NCBI GenBank assembly: GCA_023411395.1
Contig: JAEYOV010000007.1
Location: 62,001-126,000, forward strand
Direction: 5' to 3'
Origin: Bacillota bacterium
GTDB taxonomy: Bacteria > Bacillota > Clostridia > Christensenellales > Aristaeellaceae
DNA length: 64,000 bases
Shown here piece by piece: positions 8,810-17,674 of the stretch. The translations under genes and the position numbers were made by a program. Within the stretch, counting starts at the first letter, position 1. Each line of letters begins with the position of its first letter. The notes beneath the pieces were generated by a model. That model searched no databases. It was given only the letters and a program-made list of their open reading frames with translations, and was not told the DNA's origin.

Positions 8810-8910
8810 GGGCTAAACAAGCCTTTTTCCGGAAGATTGTGAAATAATTCGCAAGAGGGCTTCCATTCCTGCCAGGAAAAGAGGGTTTCGCATCTGCGGA
8901 TGCGACCAGG

Positions 8911-9032
8911 GTTCCGCAGCCGAGCGCCGCCTGTGGCGGATAAAGCGAGGCGGAGGAAGCGCGCGAAACGGGTTCCGTAGCTGAGCGCCGCCGGTGGCGG
9001 ATGCAGCGAGGCGGAGGAAGCGAGCGAAACGA
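8911..9032. repeat. two tandem copies of a 61-bp GC-rich repeat
   Basis: Units 8911-8971 and 8972-9032 both begin GTTCCG and share the core GAGCGCCGCC(T/G)GTGGCGGAT and the tail AGGCGGAGGAAGCG. They lie in the 8744-9201 gap, which has no gene. A shortened relative lies at 11777-11820. Confidence 0.8.
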
Positions 9033-9040
9033 GCAGGGCG

Positions 9041-9126
9041 AGCGGCAGCGAAGCTATGCGACGATTGAGCTGCCGGGGTCGTAAGCGGCAGCGTAGCGAT
9101 GCGACGATTGAGCCGCCGGAAATTCC
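9041..9126. repeat. two tandem copies of a 43-bp repeat
   Basis: Units 9041-9083 and 9084-9126 share AGCGGCAGCG at the start and TGCGACGATTGAG in the middle. They follow the 61-bp repeats after only eight bases, so the gap carries two different tandem duplications side by side. Confidence 0.75.
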
Positions 9127-9201
9127 GGTCGCCCTGGACCTTCGGAGTTTTCCAAGAGCAAACAGAACTTGTGGAAGATTCCGAAATCCTCAAAATGCAG
9201 A

Positions 9202-10317
9202 TTACTTCAGCGCCTCCGGATTGAGGCAGTTGAGGTCATCTACCACAAACAGCCCATCCTTGCGGACCAGCTCCCCGTCGAAATACATTTCCCCGCCGCC
9301 GTATTCAGGCGTCTGGATGCATACCAGGTCCCAATGGATGGCGCTCTTGTTGCCGTTGGGGCACTCGTCGTAGCAGTTGCCGGGGGTGAAGTGGAAGGAG
9401 CCGGCGATCTTCTCGTCAAAGAGCGTGTCACGGATGGCGGAGGTGATGTAGGGGTTCACGCCGATGGCGAATTCCCCGATGTAGCGGGCGCCCTCGTCGG
9501 TATCGAAAATCTCGTTGATGCGCTGTGTATCGCTGCCGGAAGCCTCGATGATCTTGCCATCCTTGAACACAAGGCGGATGTTTTCATACGTGCGGCCCTG
9601 GTATAGGCTGGGGGTATTGTAGGTCAAAACGCCGTTCACCGATTCGCGCAGGGGCGCTGTGAACACTTCCCCATCGGGGATGTTCAGTTCGCCGGCGCAC
9701 TTGATGGCCGGCTGGCCGAGGATGGAGAAGGTCAAATCAGTGCCCCCGCCCACGATATGCACCCTGTCCGTCTTTTGCAGGCGGTCTACCAAATGGTCCA
9801 TGGCCCGGCTCATTTTGGCGTAATCCAGGTTGCAGACATTGAAGAAATGGTTCTCAAACGCCTCGGTGCTCATGCCCGCCTGCTGGGCCATGCTGGGCAC
9901 GGGATAGCGCAGTACCACCCACTTGGTCTCGGGGACCCGGATGTTGGAATGCACCGGCTGCACGTAGTGCTTGCTGTACAGGGACAGGTTGGCACCCGGC
10001 ACATCGGAGCTTTCAAAGCTGTTGTCTCCGGCGCGGACGCCGATATACGCCTGGCAGTCCTTCATGCGCAGGGTATCATACTTGGCCATCAGGTCAAGCT
10101 GCTCGCGGGTATAGCCCATGGCCATGGCACGGTCCACCCGGGGTGACCGCAAATGCACAAGGGGGATGCCCCCCGCCTGATAAACCTCGGCAATAAGCGC
10201 CGCCGCAAATTCCTCGGGAACGCCGGTGCATTCAATGAGCACCTTTTCCCCTTTTTGCACGTGACAGGAATAATTCACCAAATTATGCGCCAACTGAATC
10301 ATCCGCGGGTCTTTCAT
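9202..10317 (-). CDS. M29-family aminopeptidase
   Basis: Metal-dependent aminopeptidase of the AmpS/PepS (thermophilic aminopeptidase) family, removing N-terminal residues from peptides in the cytoplasm. The start MKDPRMIQLAHNLVNYS at 10317 follows AGGAGG; the longer frame to 10353 has no such site. The metal-binding C-terminal part is visible as FTPGNCYDECP and SAIHWDLVCI, before a final YFDGELVRKDG stretch. The 371-residue length is typical. The upstream acyltransferase gene ends 35 bases inside this gene, so the two overlap and are probably cotranscribed. Confidence 0.9.
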   Translation of the reverse strand: MKDPRMIQLAHNLVNYSCHVQKGEKVLIECTGVPEEFAAALIAEVYQAGGIPLVHLRSPRVDRAMAMGYTREQLDLMAKYDTLRMKDCQAYIGVRAGDNSFESSDVPGANLSLYSKHYVQPVHSNIRVPETKWVVLRYPVPSMAQQAGMSTEAFENHFFNVCNLDYAKMSRAMDHLVDRLQKTDRVHIVGGGTDLTFSILGQPAIKCAGELNIPDGEVFTAPLRESVNGVLTYNTPSLYQGRTYENIRLVFKDGKIIEASGSDTQRINEIFDTDEGARYIGEFAIGVNPYITSAIRDTLFDEKIAGSFHFTPGNCYDECPNGNKSAIHWDLVCIQTPEYGGGEMYFDGELVRKDGLFVVDDLNCLNPEALK

Positions 10318-11569
10318 GGACTTTTTTCCTCCTGCGTAGTAATTTATGGACAAGCGCCGCCGCGGGCTTTTCCAGCCCCCAGGTCAGCGCCGATGCCAGC
10401 AAAACAGCCAGGCCGAAGCACAGCAGGGTATAGTGGATCTGCCAGGGCTGCTCCCGGGCCTGATTGGGAGGGATCTGGGATACATATCGGGGAATTCTCC
10501 ACTCCTTCAGCCATACCGCAAGCACCTGGTGCCAGATATAATAGTTGAAAGAGATGGCGGAAAAGAACTTCATCACCGGATTGGAAAACAAAAGCCGCAC
10601 GCCCCGGAAGGAAAAGGCCAGCCCCAGCATAAAAGCGGACAGGGCCGCCGCCAGGAAAAACCGCTGGTTCATTTGGGAAGCGCGGCCTGCCTCGACCCCG
10701 ATGATTCCGGCGGCAGCCTGGGATTTCATGAAAAGGATCACGCAGTACACCCCCGCGCAGGCAAGGACCGAAGCCGCCAGCCGAAGGAGGACGCCCGGCC
10801 TTGAAAATTTCTTCGCCAGCGCGGCATAGGCCCAGGCGGCCAGCATCCCCAGCGCGTATACGTCCAGAAACGCCGGCAATTGGTTGAACCACATGGCGGT
10901 ATCCGTCACATAAAGCTGAACAAGGCCCCGGTAGAGAAAGGCTGCGCCCATCATCAGCGAGGCCGTAAGGAAGGGCTTGCGAACAAAGCCGATGGCCAGC
11001 AGCGGAAAAATCAAATAGGCGTGCATTTCCACGCCCAGCGTCCACAGCGCTCCGTTCAGCGGCGTATGCAAATAAGTGGCCGTACTCAACGTATGCGTGA
11101 AGGTCAGGTGCATCGCCACATCCTGAAGCATCGCGGACAGGGAGCCATACCTTCCCTGGGGAATGGCGACGAAGAACAGCATGACAAAAATACAAAAATA
11201 ATAGGAAGGAACGATGCGCATCACGCGCTTTACGTAAAACTCCCTGATGGACGGCCGCGCTTCCCCCGCCGCCTTATGCCGGGCAAAGGGCAGAAACAGC
11301 AGAAAGCCGCTGAGCAATATCAGCCCGTCCACAAAAATATATCCGCTGCGCACCACAAAATCCAGGCTGATTTCTTTCCCAAACAACTGCACGGAAGGTG
11401 TCAGCCAGCTTTGCTGCCAGACATGGAACCAGGCCACAAAAAACACGCACAGCGCCCGTACCCCGTCCAGCACGCCCACATGCTTTCCCAGGGGCGCTGC
11501 CCCTGGACCCTGCCAAAGGGATATGATCCCTTTCGAAACCCTTTCTTTTATAGTGGGATTCAGTTGCAT
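10283..11569 (-). CDS. acyltransferase 3 family membrane protein
   Basis: Integral membrane O-acyltransferase (OafA/NolL/YrhL type) that modifies a surface glycan, usually by acetylation. LDGVRALCVFFVAWFHV carries the conserved R and H of the first membrane segment, and VKRVMRIVPSYYF matches the R-x-x-R-I-x-P-x-Y motif. About ten membrane segments follow. ATG 11569 is preferred because GGGGAG lies 7 bases before it; an alternative ATG is at 11584. Residues ~10-30 are encoded by a double-hairpin repeat, so the N-terminus before LDGVRAL is probably not ancestral. Its substrate is unknown. Confidence 0.85.
   Translation of the reverse strand: MQLNPTIKERVSKGIISLWQGPGAAPLGKHVGVLDGVRALCVFFVAWFHVWQQSWLTPSVQLFGKEISLDFVVRSGYIFVDGLILLSGFLLFLPFARHKAAGEARPSIREFYVKRVMRIVPSYYFCIFVMLFFVAIPQGRYGSLSAMLQDVAMHLTFTHTLSTATYLHTPLNGALWTLGVEMHAYLIFPLLAIGFVRKPFLTASLMMGAAFLYRGLVQLYVTDTAMWFNQLPAFLDVYALGMLAAWAYAALAKKFSRPGVLLRLAASVLACAGVYCVILFMKSQAAAGIIGVEAGRASQMNQRFFLAAALSAFMLGLAFSFRGVRLLFSNPVMKFFSAISFNYYIWHQVLAVWLKEWRIPRYVSQIPPNQAREQPWQIHYTLLCFGLAVLLASALTWGLEKPAAALVHKLLRRRKKVHERPADDSVGA
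11488..11533. repeat. double-hairpin element inside the acyltransferase 5' end
   Basis: Hairpin one is CCAGGGGC-GCT-GCCCCTGG and hairpin two is AAAGGGAT-ATG-ATCCCTTT, with 8 bases between. A similar pair lies between genes at 22179-22230. Here it is translated as ISLWQGPGAAPLG. Confidence 0.75.
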
Positions 11570-11650
11570 GGATTCACTCCCCATGGGATGAAAATGAATA
11601 GGTCGGCGGGCGATTGATAATCGCCCCTACGGCTGTCAACAGCCCCCATT

Positions 11651-11732
11651 ATGTCATCCCGAGCGCAGCGAAGGATCTTCCGAACACTATAGAATTCAAG
11701 ATTCTTCGGAGCGTTGCTCCTCAGAATGACAT
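11651..11732. repeat. MITE-like imperfect palindrome
   Basis: The ends ATGTCATCCCGAGCGCAGCG and its imperfect inverted partner ending CCTCAGAATGACAT enclose a small centre with GGATCTT/AAGATT. This matches a hairpin repeat that recurs in many bacterial genomes. No coding capacity. It lies in the 11570-11860 gap. Confidence 0.65.
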
Positions 11733-11776
11733 GCGTTGAGGGGGCAACAAGCGACAATTATCTGGGGGAGTAAAGG

Positions 11777-11820
11777 GTTCCGCAACTCCGGCCCCGCCTG
11801 TGGCGGAGATGGGCGGAGTG
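11777..11820. repeat. partial relative of the 61-bp repeat
   Basis: GGTTCCGCAACTCCGG followed by CCGCCTGTGGCGGA repeats the beginning and core of the units at 8911-9032, with a shortened tail. Confidence 0.5.
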
Positions 11821-11826
11821 CAAAAA

Positions 11827-11855
11827 TCGAAAAAATGACGTTGTCATTTTTTCGA
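11827..11855 (-). terminator. terminator of the TPR-protein gene
   Basis: A perfect 13-bp stem, TCGAAAAAATGAC, with loop GTT (AAC on the minus strand). On the minus strand it is followed by TTTTTG. It lies six bases beyond the stop of the 937-residue protein. Confidence 0.8.
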
Positions 11856-11860
11856 AGTGT

Positions 11861-14674
11861 TTATTCTACCCTGGTCATCTTGATGATGACATTCTTCCCG
11901 TCGCGGATATCCCGCAGCGTCAAATCCCTTTCGTACACAGCCGTCACCTTGTGGGTGAGTGTCAGCCGCTCCTTTGTCACGCCTGTCAGCATGGAGTAGT
12001 TGTTCACGTTGAAGAACAGCTCCTCCCCATCCATGGTGCAGGTGCCGTCCTCCCGGAACTCCATGACGACGCCCGTCTTGGAGGTCCATTTGCCCAGCAC
12101 CTTATAGCAGTTGCGGTCAAGCCGCTTGGAGGTTACATCCTTATAGCCCGGGATGTTCCTGTAATAGGGCAGCGCCTCATAGGGCTTGCCGTCGGCATAC
12201 AGCTCGTTGGCATAGTTATAATTGGCCAGGTTGTACATGTCGTCCAGCCCGCGGTATTTTTGCGGCAGGCCGGTAAGCTCCACCTTACCCAGGGTGTCTA
12301 CCACGGCCTTGTAATTCTTGGCGCCCATGGCCGCGTTTGCTTCGGTAAGCACCTGGGCATAGTAGCCGTCAAAACAGCTTTCGCTTTGCGCCGCCGCATC
12401 CTGGTACCCGGTGACCGCCGCGAACAGCCTGCCCGCCAGTGCCAGCTCACCCGCGTCCCGGGCACGGACCGCCAGCTCATAGTTGCTTTGCATAAACAGC
12501 GTCTGGGCATCCTGATACTTGCCCAGTTCCTTGAAAGCAGATGACGCCCGATCCAGATCCCCGGCTTCCAGCCAGATTTTTGCCTGGGCATAGTTGCAGG
12601 CCTTGATCTGGTCCTGGGCATCCTGATACTTGCCTAGGGAAGAAAGAAGCGCCACCGCCTGCTGATACTCCCCTTTATCCTTGTGGCCCATGGCCAGATG
12701 GTATTTGGCTTCCTTGATCTTTTCCTCCGAGTTGCTGTAGCCGTTCAAATCGGCAAACCGGTCGATGGCGGCCATATAGTCGCCCGCCTGAAGAACCTGC
12801 CCGGCCAGGCTGTACAGCGCATCCTGAATGCGGGTGGCGCTGTCGGAATAGCCGTCCAGCTCCTGATACAGCGCGATGGCGCTGTCATATTCCTTGGCGG
12901 CCATATGGGCGGAAGCCTGCTTGTACTTTACTTCCTGCACCTTGGTGGAAACATCCCTATATTCCGGAATCTTCGCAAACTCCGCCAGGGCCTCCTGGAA
13001 TTTTCCGTCCTTTACAAGCTGGACCGCGGGCAGGTAGATGGCCTCACTGGCCTTTTCCTTGGCGTCAAGATGGCTGGGTATCTGCAAAAACAATTCCCGC
13101 GCCCGGGCGTATTCCTTGTTGCCAAGCGCCTGATCCGCAATGCGGTAAATGCATTCTGAGGCCAGTTCCCTGGAGTCCAGATAGCCCTGGATCTTTAAAA
13201 ACATCTCCGCGGCTTTGCCGTAGTTTCTGGCCTCCATCTCCTTCTTGGCCGGCTCGTAAATGCACTCCGACGCCTTTGTCACGGCGTCGCGGTAATTGCC
13301 GGCCTTCAGATACAGTTCCCCGGCGCCCACGTAATCCCCGGCGGCCTGTAAAACCTCGCCCTGGGCGTACCACGCCACCTGCAGCTTTTGATCCACATCG
13401 GCGTAGCCCGTGATCTGGGACAGCAGGCGGATGGCCGTCTCATAGTCCCTGCCTTCCAAAGCGGCGGCGCCGGGCTCATAAAGGCAGAGCGTAGCCATCT
13501 TCTCCGCTTCGGGATAGCTTTTTAGATCCAGAAAGATGCTTCTGGCCTCGTCGTAATCTCTCTTTTTCATCAGCGCCGTGGCCTTGGCAAATTGCGCGGC
13601 CTGCTTGCGCACCCTGGCGTTGGAATAATCCTGTATTTCGCCAAACAGCGCCGCCGCCTCGTCATACTTTTCCGCCTGCAGCATCTTTTCCGCCCGTAGA
13701 TAGCGGGCTTCCCTGACCCGGATGGCGGAATCCTCATACGCGCCCAACTGGTCGAACATCTGCTCAGCGCGCAAAAGCGAGGCTTCCGTGCCGGTGTTCA
13801 GGTCGCTTAGCGCCTGATGGTAATCGCTCTTCTGAACCATCGCATCCGCATCAAGATATCCCGGCATCTGGACGAAAGCGGCTTTGGCCTCCCCGTACAA
13901 TCCCCTGTCAAACTGCTGGGCCGCCCGGAAGTAGCGGTAATAGGGTATGCCGTGGAAATAGACGCCGTATGCCCCGCCCAGGGTAACAACCGTGATGATA
14001 ACGGCCAAAAGCACCCTGCGGCGGCGCCGCTTTTTCCTTTTCAGGCGCGCCTCCCGCTCCAATTGCTGCTGGGAGGCCTGCATCCTGGCCCGGTGGGCGA
14101 TTTGATCCAGCTCCTGCTCCCTCGCGGCCACCATTTCCTCGATGGTGACCTGGTTGAACTGTTCAAAAACGGCCAGCTTCTCCCGCTGGCAGCGGCGGCA
14201 GTAACCTTCGCTGGCCGCGTTGGCCCGGCCGCATACGCACAGCCATACCGCGCCCTGGTCCTGGGGATAGCCCACCGCGTCGGAGCCGGCCACGAAGCGC
14301 AGCATCTCCAGCCTTCTGTTGTTGGGCAGCGTGTTGGGCACATATTCCGAAAGGTGGGCGTTGCCGCGGCGCCAGATGGTGCCGTCGTCAAACCATACCT
14401 TTTCTATCACCAGTTCCATGCCGGCAGCCTGCGCGCCGCCCTCCATGACGATGCCCACCTCAAAGGTGGACTTGCGCTCGCCACTCACGCCCTGCAGCCG
14501 CTCCACCTGGCGGCTCAATGCTTCGTTATTTGCGTCATACCCGGCCAAAGTCACCTGCAGGCTCGCAACATCCTTGTCCGACAGGTTGTATAACAGCAGC
14601 CGGCAGACATCATCCGTCTCAGTGGGCAGTTCATACCGCCACAATTCCACCGGGCAGGTCAGGTCAATTTTCAT
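11861..14674 (-). CDS. membrane-anchored zinc-ribbon protein with many TPR-like repeats
   Basis: The 937 residues divide into four parts. Residues 1-140 are a beta-rich N-terminal domain. A zinc ribbon has cysteines at 146, 148, 159 and 162. A basic coiled stretch leads to one membrane segment at about 221-239. From about 245 to 825 there are some 14-15 helical repeats of ~38 residues, with a consensus like G-Y-x-x-A-x-x-x-F-x-x-L-x-G-Y-x-D-A. The last ~90 residues (LGKWTSKTGVVMEFREDGTC) resemble a small beta-barrel. The zinc ribbon should be cytoplasmic and the repeats outside. The role is unknown; a protein-interaction scaffold or envelope sensor is inferred. The secreted protein directly upstream is probably its partner. 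Confidence 0.8.
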   Translation of the reverse strand: MKIDLTCPVELWRYELPTETDDVCRLLLYNLSDKDVASLQVTLAGYDANNEALSRQVERLQGVSGERKSTFEVGIVMEGGAQAAGMELVIEKVWFDDGTIWRRGNAHLSEYVPNTLPNNRRLEMLRFVAGSDAVGYPQDQGAVWLCVCGRANAASEGYCRRCQREKLAVFEQFNQVTIEEMVAAREQELDQIAHRARMQASQQQLEREARLKRKKRRRRRVLLAVIITVVTLGGAYGVYFHGIPYYRYFRAAQQFDRGLYGEAKAAFVQMPGYLDADAMVQKSDYHQALSDLNTGTEASLLRAEQMFDQLGAYEDSAIRVREARYLRAEKMLQAEKYDEAAALFGEIQDYSNARVRKQAAQFAKATALMKKRDYDEARSIFLDLKSYPEAEKMATLCLYEPGAAALEGRDYETAIRLLSQITGYADVDQKLQVAWYAQGEVLQAAGDYVGAGELYLKAGNYRDAVTKASECIYEPAKKEMEARNYGKAAEMFLKIQGYLDSRELASECIYRIADQALGNKEYARARELFLQIPSHLDAKEKASEAIYLPAVQLVKDGKFQEALAEFAKIPEYRDVSTKVQEVKYKQASAHMAAKEYDSAIALYQELDGYSDSATRIQDALYSLAGQVLQAGDYMAAIDRFADLNGYSNSEEKIKEAKYHLAMGHKDKGEYQQAVALLSSLGKYQDAQDQIKACNYAQAKIWLEAGDLDRASSAFKELGKYQDAQTLFMQSNYELAVRARDAGELALAGRLFAAVTGYQDAAAQSESCFDGYYAQVLTEANAAMGAKNYKAVVDTLGKVELTGLPQKYRGLDDMYNLANYNYANELYADGKPYEALPYYRNIPGYKDVTSKRLDRNCYKVLGKWTSKTGVVMEFREDGTCTMDGEELFFNVNNYSMLTGVTKERLTLTHKVTAVYERDLTLRDIRDGKNVIIKMTRVE

Positions 14675-14735
14675 CCGGCTTTCTCCCTTCCAGTTTTATT
14701 AAAAGCGGGAGCTTGTCCATGGCACGATGCTATGG

Positions 14736-15938
14736 TTACCAGGAGTATAAAAACAGCTCCGACAGCATGGTATCCACAAAAAACATGTGCAGCGTGACGG
14801 CTTTCATGCCCTGTTCGCTTTCCACCGGGCAGGCGTAACGCAGCGTGGCCGTCGCGTCCTGATACTCCGCCAGGCCGTAGGGCGCCGTCTGTCCATCGCC
14901 GTAGAGCACCTCGGAGAAGGCGCCGTCATATTCACCCTCGCCATGGCGGAAGCGCATCAGGACGCTGGACAGGGAATCGCCCACCATAACCGCCCGCGGG
15001 CCTTCCAGCCCCCGCTGGTTCACGGCCAGCGTATCCGCCCGTTTGAACACCTTATCCTGGCTGTAGGCAAAGGTGATCTCCGCCGCAGGCCATTGGATGA
15101 TGCGCAGCCAATCTCCCGTATCGTCCGCAAGCCAGGTCTCCGCTTCATACGCGCCAAGCGCCTCCACGGCCGTTTCCGGCGTAAGGCTCAAAAAATCCAG
15201 GCCGGAAAAGAGCAGGTCCTCCCGCTCAAAGGGAGGCAAATCGGTGCCGGCGCTGCTTTGGGGATAGGCAAAATAGCCGTCCTCCTGCCGCTCCGCCATC
15301 ACCTCGGCAATGATTTGATCAACCTGTTCCCGGGAAACGGAAACCGACAGGCCATAGACCCGCACGGTGGTTACATAGCCTTCTTCCAGGCTGTATAAAA
15401 TCCCGCAGTCGGTATATTGCCCTTCATTAGATATGCGTTCATGCACGGCATACTGCACCGCCTTTACCTGCTGCCCGTCCCGCTGCACCCAGCCCCACAG
15501 CGCTTCCTCCGGAAGGCTGTCGGAAAGATAGAGCACCGCAAAGTCACGGCTGCCCAGCAGCGTGGGGTTTTCATTGGCATAGGCGGAAAGCAGCGTCTGA
15601 CGCGTGTCATACACACCCACGCCGCGGGGGCATTCCACGTCATGCTCCGTAACGGCGATGGCGTAAAGCACACTGCCGTCTTTCAGTTCGGGCGTAGAAA
15701 GATACAAAGTGGCAAAGTCATACACCACCTCATAGCCGTCTTCCGTCTTCTGCGCCTGCGCGTCTGAAATAAGCGGTTTTGCATCCTTGGCCCGGGCAAG
15801 CATCGCGGCGGACCAATCGTTCAATTCCTCCATCGTCAGCCCGCCCATGTCCGTATCGGATGCCATGCCGCTTATGGGCAGGAGAAAAAGCGCCGCCAGC
15901 GCCAGTATCAGGGCCAGACCCTTGTTCGCATGCTTCAT
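14736..15938 (-). CDS. secreted protein of unknown function
   Basis: A 400-residue protein with a clear signal peptide (ALILALAALFLLPISGMAS) and no lipobox cysteine. The mature chain is acidic and has no motif I recognise. Two parts have similar style: EVVYDFATLYLSTPELKDG near residue 70 and CGILYSLEEGYVTTVRVYG near 175. It lies 61 bases upstream of, and in line with, the zinc-ribbon/TPR gene, so they probably form one operon and may work together at the cell surface. Confidence 0.7.
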   Translation of the reverse strand: MKHANKGLALILALAALFLLPISGMASDTDMGGLTMEELNDWSAAMLARAKDAKPLISDAQAQKTEDGYEVVYDFATLYLSTPELKDGSVLYAIAVTEHDVECPRGVGVYDTRQTLLSAYANENPTLLGSRDFAVLYLSDSLPEEALWGWVQRDGQQVKAVQYAVHERISNEGQYTDCGILYSLEEGYVTTVRVYGLSVSVSREQVDQIIAEVMAERQEDGYFAYPQSSAGTDLPPFEREDLLFSGLDFLSLTPETAVEALGAYEAETWLADDTGDWLRIIQWPAAEITFAYSQDKVFKRADTLAVNQRGLEGPRAVMVGDSLSSVLMRFRHGEGEYDGAFSEVLYGDGQTAPYGLAEYQDATATLRYACPVESEQGMKAVTLHMFFVDTMLSELFLYSW

Positions 15939-16015
15939 AGCCGCTCCTTTGAACGCTTACTCAGGGGCCGGCCTGCGCCGCCCCGCATATATCTTGTGAT
16001 TCTTATATGTAGCCT

Positions 16016-16043
16016 ATTCTATTTTACCCCATGAGAGGCGCAA
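16016..16043 (-). promoter_or_regulatory. possible promoter of the secreted-protein/TPR operon
   Basis: Minus-strand TTGCGC and TAGAAT with a 16-base spacer, about 78 bases before the secreted-protein start. The fit is only moderate. Confidence 0.4.
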
Positions 16044-16066
16044 TGTATAGATAAAAATGTAAAAAG

Positions 16067-16107
16067 AAAGGTCCCGCCGGATGGCCCTGATGCCCATAGG
16101 ACCTTTT
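16067..16107. other. hairpin in the 15.94-16.42 kb gap
   Basis: AAAGGTCC pairs with GGACCTTT around a 24-base loop, with T on one side and A on the other. No gene ends next to it, so its function is unclear. The rest of the gap up to the liv promoter is rich in TGCA/TGCAT words, possibly regulatory, but no gene is seen. Confidence 0.4.
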
Positions 16108-16270
16108 CCCCGCGCAAAGTGGGCGTTTCATATATGCAAATTGCATTTTGTTTAACAAAGTTTGGCATGCAATGGAGAGACAGCGATGCTATGATTGCAT
16201 TTTTTTCGTTTTTTTAGCCGGTACATCTGGGCTGAAATGCATAATTGGAGAAATCTGCATTCAAAACGCA

Positions 16271-16299
16271 TTGACACACCTATACACACGCGCTATAAT
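16271..16299 (+). promoter_or_regulatory. liv operon promoter
   Basis: Perfect consensus TTGACA and TATAAT with 17 bases between, 123 bases upstream of livJ. The long leader suggests room for post-initiation control. Confidence 0.85.
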
Positions 16300-16422
16300 G
16301 TCACCACAAGCAATGGAATCATAACAACCGGCCTAAAAGGTTATGTGGTAATCTGTTGCTTTTGGTTTACGGCTTACCCCAGGAAGCGACCCAGAAATCC
16401 ATTTTGAGGGAGGAATTACCGG

Positions 16423-17559
16423 ATGAAAAAAACGTTGTCCTTGATCGCCGCATTGGTGATGGCCCTGACGGTCATTTCCCTGCCGGCCCTGGCCGAAGCA
16501 CCCACGCCCATCCTGGTCGGCGCCATCGCTCCCAATACCGGTGACCTTGCCGCGTATGGCGAGGCCGTTTCCAACGGCATCAAGCTGGCTGTGGAAGAAA
16601 TCAATAACGCCGGCGGCGTTCTTGACGGCCGCCTGTTGGAAGTGACCTACATGGATGACAAGGGCGATTCCACCGAGGGTGGCAACGCCTTCAACAAGCT
16701 GGTATCCGACGGCGTATGCGCCATCATCGGCTCTGTGACCTCCGGCGTCACCGCGGGCCTTGGCGTGCTGGCTGATGCGGAAGGCATGCTGCTTCTGACC
16801 CCCACCGCCACCGCCGACACCGTGACGGATGGCCTTACCGGCGTGTTCCGTGCCTGCTACAAGGATTCCTTCCAGGGCGAAGTGGCCGCCAAGCTGGCCG
16901 TGGACCTGGGCGTTAAGAAGGTAGCCGTGCTGTACGCTTCCGGCGACACCTACTCCGCGGGCCTGTACGAATCCTTCAAGGCCGCCAGCGAAATGCTGGG
17001 GCTGGAGCTGGTGGCTACCGAAAGCACCTCCGGCGTCCACGACACGGACTTCACCACGCAATTGACCAACATCGTCGCCACCGGCGCCGAGCTGATCTTT
17101 GCCCCCTTCTATTATGACACGGTTGGCCCCTACATCGTGCCCCAGGCTCGCGCTGCCGGCTTTAACGGGTACTTTGCCGGTGCCGACGGCTGGGACGGCA
17201 CCCTCGGCACCATGGTGGAAGACAAGAGCCTGTACAACATGAGCTTCTTTGTGAACCACTATGCGCCCGACGATCCCTCTGATGTTGTGCAGAACTTCGT
17301 CAAAGGCTACAGCGATAAGTTTGGCGCGGAGAGCCTGAACGCTCTGGCCGCCCTGGCTTACGACTCCGTGTACATGCTGGCGCAGGCTATCAATGCCGCC
17401 GGCACAGACGATACCGCCGCCATCATCGAGGCCATGACCGGCATGACCTTCTCCGGCGTCACCGGCTCCTTCACGCTGGATGAGACCGGCACGCCCGCCA
17501 AGGCTGCCCCCGTCATCGAGTACGTGGACGGCACCGCCAAGTTCTACAAGAACATTTAA
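16423..17559 (+). CDS. livJ: branched-chain amino acid ABC transporter, substrate-binding protein
   Basis: Exported receptor of a HAAT-family importer. The signal peptide is LSLIAALVMALTVISLPALA with no lipobox. The mature start PILVGAIAPNTGDLAAYGEA and the stretch IIGSVTSGVTAGLGVLADAE (residues ~98-120) are the family's ligand-binding features. The 378-residue length is typical. GGGAGG lies 9 bases before the ATG. It is first in livJHMGF and is followed by its own terminator, so it is expected to be made in excess of the membrane subunits. Leucine/isoleucine/valine is the usual ligand, but related receptors bind amides or urea. Confidence 0.92.
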   Translation: MKKTLSLIAALVMALTVISLPALAEAPTPILVGAIAPNTGDLAAYGEAVSNGIKLAVEEINNAGGVLDGRLLEVTYMDDKGDSTEGGNAFNKLVSDGVCAIIGSVTSGVTAGLGVLADAEGMLLLTPTATADTVTDGLTGVFRACYKDSFQGEVAAKLAVDLGVKKVAVLYASGDTYSAGLYESFKAASEMLGLELVATESTSGVHDTDFTTQLTNIVATGAELIFAPFYYDTVGPYIVPQARAAGFNGYFAGADGWDGTLGTMVEDKSLYNMSFFVNHYAPDDPSDVVQNFVKGYSDKFGAESLNALAALAYDSVYMLAQAINAAGTDDTAAIIEAMTGMTFSGVTGSFTLDETGTPAKAAPVIEYVDGTAKFYKNI

Positions 17560-17631
17560 GCTTCCGCCGTCGCCGGCAGTACCGCTTACAGGCGCGGCAG
17601 GAGTGCAGGACATTTCTGCTCACCTCAAACA

Positions 17632-17670
17632 GGGGCGGACCAAAAAGTCCGCCCCGCTTTTGTCTTTTTT
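17632..17670 (+). terminator. terminator between livJ and livH
   Basis: GGGGCGGAC pairs perfectly with GTCCGCCCC around CAAAAA, followed by a T-rich tail. It lies within an operon, so it probably attenuates transcription into livHMGF. Confidence 0.85.
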
Positions 17671-17674
17671 GATG

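Noticed and set aside
7715..8842. A 375-codon open frame on the plus strand opposite gap
   Set aside because: It lies entirely against a certain glycolytic gene and has shadow composition rich in Gly, His and Asp. No start signal.
8911..9126. Possible CRISPR array
   Set aside because: The repeats are directly adjacent, only two copies each, with no unique spacers and no cas genes.
16333..17613. A 426-codon open frame on the minus strand opposite livJ
   Set aside because: It is a mirror of a clear substrate-binding protein gene, with Gly/His/Val-rich low-order sequence and no ribosome binding site.
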